A stretch of 64,000 nucleotides of DNA from Corynespora cassiicola (taxonomy: Eukaryota > Ascomycota > Dothideomycetes > Pleosporales > Corynesporascaceae), in NCBI GenBank assembly GCA_022059125.1, contig JAEUWY010000006.1, positions 3,038,001 through 3,102,000 of the forward strand. The letters run 5' to 3'. The translations under genes were made by a program, and so were the position numbers. Shown piece by piece: positions 59,565 to 64,000 of this stretch (position 1 is its first letter; every line of letters begins with the position of its first letter). Below the pieces are notes generated by a model. The model searched no databases and had not been told where the DNA came from. It saw only the letters and a program-made list of their open reading frames with translations.

Positions 59565-61677
59565 ATGCGCAGGACACCAGCGCTCTTTTTCGCCGCGGCG
59601 AGGTGTGCGCGGTTCAATGCTGCTCGGAGGCTCTATTCTGAGCCCATTGTGAGGATTAGGGATGGGACGTTTTATCGACAGCATCCCGAGACGAAGCCTC
59701 TGGCTGGCCAGGATGCGCCTCCGAATCCGCCCTTGTTCCCCAATCTGAATCTATCTCTGCCGTCTAGCTCGTCGCCCAGCCAGCATTGGGCGATTTTGAG
59801 CCCTTCGTCTGATGTCAGGACTGCGTTCTTGCAGATACTTCGCGGACAGTTGCTGTGCTTTCCGCCGGCGGCACGATCATTTCCCTATCTGCTCACAGAC
59901 GAGATTGAAGCGAAGAATCCGAGTCTCCGGTACCCAGAGCGCGCGATTGAGTATGTTGGGTTTGATGTTGAGCGTAGGGATTTTGGGGGTGCTTACCTCA
60001 GCGCGCGGTACGAGAGTCGCGTGGAAGAGACGGATTTCACCCTGGCCCATTATCTGACTGGCATTGTTGGGATGAACCCCGGCGAAGATGTCATCAAGGC
60101 AAAGACTCCAGATGCGGCAGTCATGCGAAAAGTGGTCCAGGATCTCGAGTTGGAAAGGTTCTTTGAGAAGCCAGTCAGCACCCTGAGCAACGGACAGAGT
60201 AGACGGGCGAGGATCGGAAAGGCGTTGTTGACCAAGCCGGAGATGGTGTGTCTGGACGCTCCTTTTAGTAGGTGACATCACGTGGAATGCCGAGTTTGAC
60301 CACCAAAACTGATTGTGTGTAGTTGGCTTGGACCCTTTTGTCTCTAGTCACATCTCCAAGGTTCTACATCGCCTTGCAGAGGCCAATGCACCTAGAATCG
60401 TTCTCTCTCTGCGACCGCAAGATACGATTCCGGAGTGGATCACTCACATCGTATATGCGGGCGAGGATGGCAAAGTCGATGCATTGGGACCCAAGGAGGA
60501 AGTCTTCCGATACCTGAAGCAGCAATACGATCAGATCGAAAGTTCAATAGCGACGGGCGGTGGCGCAGGCCAAGAACTCAGCGCAAAGCTCGTCGAACTC
60601 GGAGAAGTTGGCCGACACCTCTCAGAAAGGGGCGACTTCGAGGCCTCCAGCACCGAACCCGGCATGTCACTGCCGGACGCCCCAGCCCCCAAGAGCCGAG
60701 AGGCATACGAAAAGGTCGACACGTCAAGGCCCAACATCGGAGCCCCCATGGTCGAAATGGAAGGCGTCCGCATAAAATACGGCAGCAGCTCCGTCCTCGG
60801 CGACTGGCAGCAAGACGTAGGCGGCGACAAGAGAGATGGCCTCTGGTGGACCGTCCGCCGCGGCCAGCGCTGGGGCGTCTTCGGCGCAAACGGCTCGGGA
60901 AAGACGACGCTGCTCAGCCTGGTCACGTCCGACCACCCGCAAACGTACTCTGCGCCTGTCAAGCTGTTTCAGCGGTCGCGGCTTCCCTCGCCCGGTGTGC
61001 CGGGCATCACCATCTTTGACATCCAGTCGCGCATGGGCCATGCGTCGCCCGAGGTCCACGCCTTGTTCCCCAAGAACCTCACCGTGCGCCGTTCGTTGGA
61101 GAGTGCGTGGAGCGACACGCCCATCACGAATCCTAAAATGGATGGCCATGACGCCAAGAGGGTGGAAGCGTGTCTCCGCTGGTTCGAAGCTGAGCTCAAC
61201 CCCCTGCTCAAGGATGGCGCGCCGGCGAGTGGGAAGCTGGATTGGGCGTCCCACTACATGTTTGGTGAGCTCTCCTTCTCTGCTCAGCGCGTACTCTTAT
61301 TTCTCCGTGCCACGATCCGCAACTCGGACATTGTCATCTTGGACGAGGCGTTTAGTGGCATGGATGACCTGGTGCGAGACAAATGCCTGCTTTTCTTGAG
61401 TCGGGGGGAGAGTATGGAGATGTACTACACAGATGCGGGGCCGAATCCGCAGCAGAGTGAGATCGCTGCAAGGGGAAAGGTTGTCGTTCCGGGACTGCAG
61501 CATCACCAGGCTCTCTTATGCGTTAGTCACAGTAGGCAGGAGGTTCCGGGATGTATCCGAGAGTGGGTTTGTCTTCCGGAGCCCGGACTGGGTCAACCGA
61601 GGTTTGGGAAGTTTGATGGGCCTGTGGAGTTGAGTCATGAGCGGTGGAACGAGATTTGGGGGTGGCCACAAAAATGA
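59565..61677 (+). CDS. Soluble ABC-type ATPase, YDR061W-like, with mitochondrial-type N-terminus
   Basis: Two exons (59565-60267, 60323-61677) give 685 residues. The ATG at 59565 starts MRRTPALFFAAARCARFNAA, a strong mitochondrial-presequence-like stretch. There are two nucleotide-binding domains and no membrane span. In the first, the Walker A site has decayed to SPSSDVRTAF with no GKT, while the signature LSNGQ (about residue 207) and a Walker B-like MVCLDAPF remain. The second is intact at Walker A (GANGSGKTT) and Walker B (DIVILDEAFSGMD), with an unusual signature GELSFSAQR. This layout matches the yeast YDR061W group, related to bacterial PhrA/ModF-like ATPases, whose role is not established. 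An active second site with a degenerate first site would be an asymmetric ATPase. Confidence 0.8.
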
Positions 61678-61967
61678 GCGTTTTGTGTACTAGTAAAACG
61701 GTACAGTCTCTCGGGCTTTTTGTATCCGCATCAAGGGCTGAGTTCAGCAGGAGCGACAGTGCTCTTTCAAAACCAGGATGAAACATTCTAGACCAAGGTC
61801 TCGGATATGTCAATGATGCTTCAATGGCGACGAAGGCAATCACTCATATAGTTGGATCAAAGATGTACCATTTAGTCTAGAGTTGGCATTCTGATCTCCA
61901 AATATGATTTACAATCAATACAGTGCCCATGTTCTTTGTTGTCTAGGGAGATTGTTGAAAGGCTGGC

Positions 61968-63394
61968 CTACCATGCCCTACTGCGTCCGGTCTCATGCAC
62001 TTGCATATTGTCCGAACGTGTCTCTGGACCGGACAGGCCGTCGACCGTCTCTGTTCTGAACTCCAGCTCGGTTGTTCGGACGATGCCGACCCCGAAACCC
62101 CCACCACCAACATTACCAATGGCTCCCGGCTCAGCTTCCACATCGCGTTCGAGGCGAGCTTTTGGCAATATTGCTTCTTCAGACTTGGAAAAGTCATCGA
62201 GCTTGACCGGTTTCTGCGAGCCGTACTTGCTGTTGCGGTTCTTACGCCCAGGCCACAACGAACTTGAGTGCGATGCAGAAGAGTTGGTGGTGGTCGGGGG
62301 AGAGCCTCGGTATTTGATACGGATATAGAGAGGCTTAAGGCAGGGGAGGGAGCCGCATATCATACCGACGCAAATTTCCATGCTGCATGACGGTGTCAGC
62401 TTGGGTCATGATCAAAATTGGAGACTGGCATAGGGATGATCCACATACGGAGCCCAGAAGCACAATTGTGCCAGAGTCCATGTCTTATCCTCTTCTTCGT
62501 GATCGAAAAGGGCGGGAAGAAGGGCCGTTTTGACGACGGCAATAGCGCATGTACTGGATTGGATTAGATGAGGTCCTACGGCACGCTGAACTCGGAACAA
62601 CCTACAAAATACCCAAACAACACAGGGCAATGACGCCAATCTTGGTCTTGGTAGGCAACCGTAGACTGCGGAACATCAAGACTGGAATGGTCATGAGCGC
62701 GAGATCGGTGATGATGGAAATAGCTGTTGATTGCTGTTAGTGCTGATGGTTCAGGGAGATTTCGGTGTGTACCCGCGTTCGTACCTTGATACAGCCAAGG
62801 AGCAGCTGCATACAGCGGGCCGCTCAGGCAGGTTCCTGGGGTGTCTGGCAGCCAGACCTTTTGGATTGGTCTGCACTGGATGAAATAGTTGATGGAGACA
62901 TAGATGTCCGATATGGTCAGCGCCCACACAGATGCCCAGATGATGCGGCGATAAAGCGTCTTCGTAGGTGGGATGAGGCGCAGGAAGAAGACGGCGATGG
63001 AAACGCGCACGGCGTACAGGGCGAAGAGGTTGGTCGGTTCAGCGGCCCACAGCCATTTGAAGCATTCAGGTATCTGATTCTTGGGGACATAATAGATGTG
63101 TCTGCCTAAGCCCAGCTCAAATGCCTTTATCAAGATGCCATTTGTGAGAATGGTCAAAAACTGTGCGCGTGAGCCATGTACGGGTGGTGACGCAGTGAGC
63201 TCGGGGGGGCCTACGGTGGCTGCAAACATGATCCAGTCATCCCACCATACGTTGCGGCTCAAATACAGTCTCGTGTACAAGCGAAGCCATGCGATCAAGA
63301 CGGATATGACGGTAAATACAATAATGGCCGACATGTAGGCGCGTCGAAGGTCCACATCCTCCGGGAGCGGATGAGGGAGCGCCTCGCCGGCCAT
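61968..63394 (-). CDS. Fungal rhodopsin-domain integral membrane protein
   Basis: The ATG at 63394 (MAGEALPHPLPEDVDLRRAY) opens a seven-helix membrane protein. Helix one is AIIVFTVISVLIAWLRLYTR, followed by the family motif WWDDWIMFAAT and after an intron LGRHIYYVP. Later helices include LFALYAVRVSIAVFFLRLI, ASVWALTISDIYVSINYFI with the QCRPIQKVW loop and a Cys-containing DTPGTCLSG loop, ISIITDLALMTIPVLM, and TCAIAVVKTALLPALF. About four to five short introns separate these blocks. The about 125-residue C-terminal tail is Ser/Arg-rich and cytosolic. The domain is found in many plant-associated fungi, sometimes in PTH11-type receptors, but ligands are unknown and a CFEM domain is absent here. 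Confidence 0.82.
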
Positions 63395-63404
63395 GGTGGT
63401 AGAA

Positions 63405-63510
63405 TCGGGAAAGGGGCAAAGGGGGGCGGAGGGAGAGAAGGAAAGAGCAAACGAAAGGAAACAGAGAGGCCCTCACACCCTCCTCCTCCTCCTCCCATCT
63501 CCCCCGACTG
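63405..63510 (-). promoter_or_regulatory. CT-rich tract upstream of the rhodopsin-domain gene
   Basis: On the transcribed sense strand the leader is a long polypyrimidine run (CTTTC/CCCTCC type) just before the ATG, with a mirrored pyrimidine-to-purine switch near 63,475. Such tracts are common near fungal transcription starts. The short ORFs predicted inside it are low-complexity. Confidence 0.4.
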
Positions 63511-63667
63511 AATCAAGGCGAAGGACCGACTGTGTTTAGCCGCTGGTGGGTGAGATGTTGGTGCATGTCAGACGCAACGGCCGGCCTCCCAGGGCGAGGA
63601 GGTCAGACATTCGCAGGCGGAACCATGGGGTGGGCAGTGAGATGGGATCAGGCCCGGCATGGCCATA

Positions 63668-64000
63668 TCAACAAGCATCGGCTAAGCAGGCGCCCAGGGC
63701 GCCCAGGGCGGGAGGCGCCGATAGCGACGGCTCGCCCGGCCGGGGGGCGACTAGCGGGAGCAGGTAGAGGCTCACCATCCACAGGTTCCAGAGGCGGAAG
63801 GTGGCCTGGTCGCCGGCCCGGTGCCTCTTGGTCAGCACCCGCCAGCTGACGGCGACGGCGAGGAAGGCGCAGGCCAGGCCCGGCAGCGGCCACCCGCCCC
63901 AGACGCCCCAGAACAGGGTTGCGGCTGCCGTCCAGAAGGGGACCAGCAGGCCGACGCTCCAGCGGCACGCGTCGGGGCCAATCACCAGCGGGACGGTACG
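63668..64000 (-). CDS. C-terminal part of a UbiA-type membrane protein (cut by window edge)
   Basis: The frame is open to the right edge and stops at 63668. It reads RTVPLVIGPDACRWSVGLLV, then hydrophobic spans (WTAAATLFWGVWGGWPLPGL, ACAFLAVAVSWRVLTKRH), then DQATFRLWNLWMVSLYLLPL. The R-T-x-P-L-x-x-G block and the closing LWNLWxxxLYLLPL helix are what I expect at the end of fungal UbiA-superfamily prenyltransferases or terpene cyclases. The catalytic Asp-rich motifs would lie beyond the window. GC content is higher than in its neighbours. Confidence 0.55.
   Translation of the reverse strand, partial: RTVPLVIGPDACRWSVGLLVPFWTAAATLFWGVWGGWPLPGLACAFLAVAVSWRVLTKRHRAGDQATFRLWNLWMVSLYLLPLVAPRPGEPSLSAPPALGALGACLADAC

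Noticed and set aside
1..64000. tRNA, rRNA and CRISPR features
   Set aside because: No cloverleaf with A/B boxes, no ribosomal segment and no regularly spaced repeat array was recognised. A tRNA inside the AT-rich part could be missed by eye.

Overview
The window comes from a filamentous ascomycete (Pezizomycotina). The right half has intron-bearing genes with short (about 47-60 bp) GT-AG introns and ascomycete-specific families (GH28 and GH43 enzymes, fungal rhodopsin-domain protein, fused sulfite reductase, C2H2 protein). The left half is an extremely AT-rich isochore with the hallmark of repeat-induced point mutation (RIP): CpA and TpG are almost gone, TpA is everywhere, and there is no long ORF. 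The genus cannot be fixed from sequence alone.

Positions 1 to about 32,550 are a graveyard of transposable elements. It can be read as a nested stack because the termini and target-site duplications (TSDs) survive. A 206-bp LTR-like unit (6153-6277 plus 31962-32042) was split by a Ty3/gypsy chromovirus, Gypsy-1A (6278-31956, TSD TACTA). Gypsy-1A was then invaded by a TA-flanked TIR DNA transposon (8281-10128), by an unrelated gypsy element, Gypsy-2 (13283-23210, TSD GTATT), by a second copy of its own family, Gypsy-1B, inside its 3' LTR (24633-31440, TSD TAACT/TAATT), and by another 206-bp unit (31471-31676, TSD AATTT). Gypsy-2 carries a Tc1/mariner element (20219-22352) that is visibly less mutated. 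A Copia-like relic lies further left. The isochore stops abruptly at two decayed Tc1-type ends near 32,484 and 32,550.

Positions 32,700 to 64,000 are gene-rich. In order they hold: a C2H2 zinc-finger protein; a divergent pair of plant-cell-wall hydrolases (GH43-like and GH28) sharing one promoter region; a secreted-looking hypothetical protein; a 1237-residue fungal protein with a C-terminal membrane domain and an apparent 5' frameshift; a Ser/Thr kinase fused to a beta-propeller-like C-terminus and preceded by an in-frame stop; FAD synthase head-to-head with the sulfite reductase beta subunit; the wybutosine enzyme TYW1; a small heptad-repeat protein; a small proline-rich protein; a soluble ABC ATPase with a mitochondrial-type N-terminus; a rhodopsin-domain membrane protein; and, cut by the right edge, a UbiA-type membrane protein.

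Sulfite reductase and FAD synthase act in linked metabolism (assimilatory sulfite reduction depends on flavin cofactors). The GH43/GH28 pair fits pectin and arabinogalactan breakdown. The large membrane-domain protein and the kinase-propeller protein sit next to each other on the same strand, and both look damaged or mis-assembled at their 5' ends.
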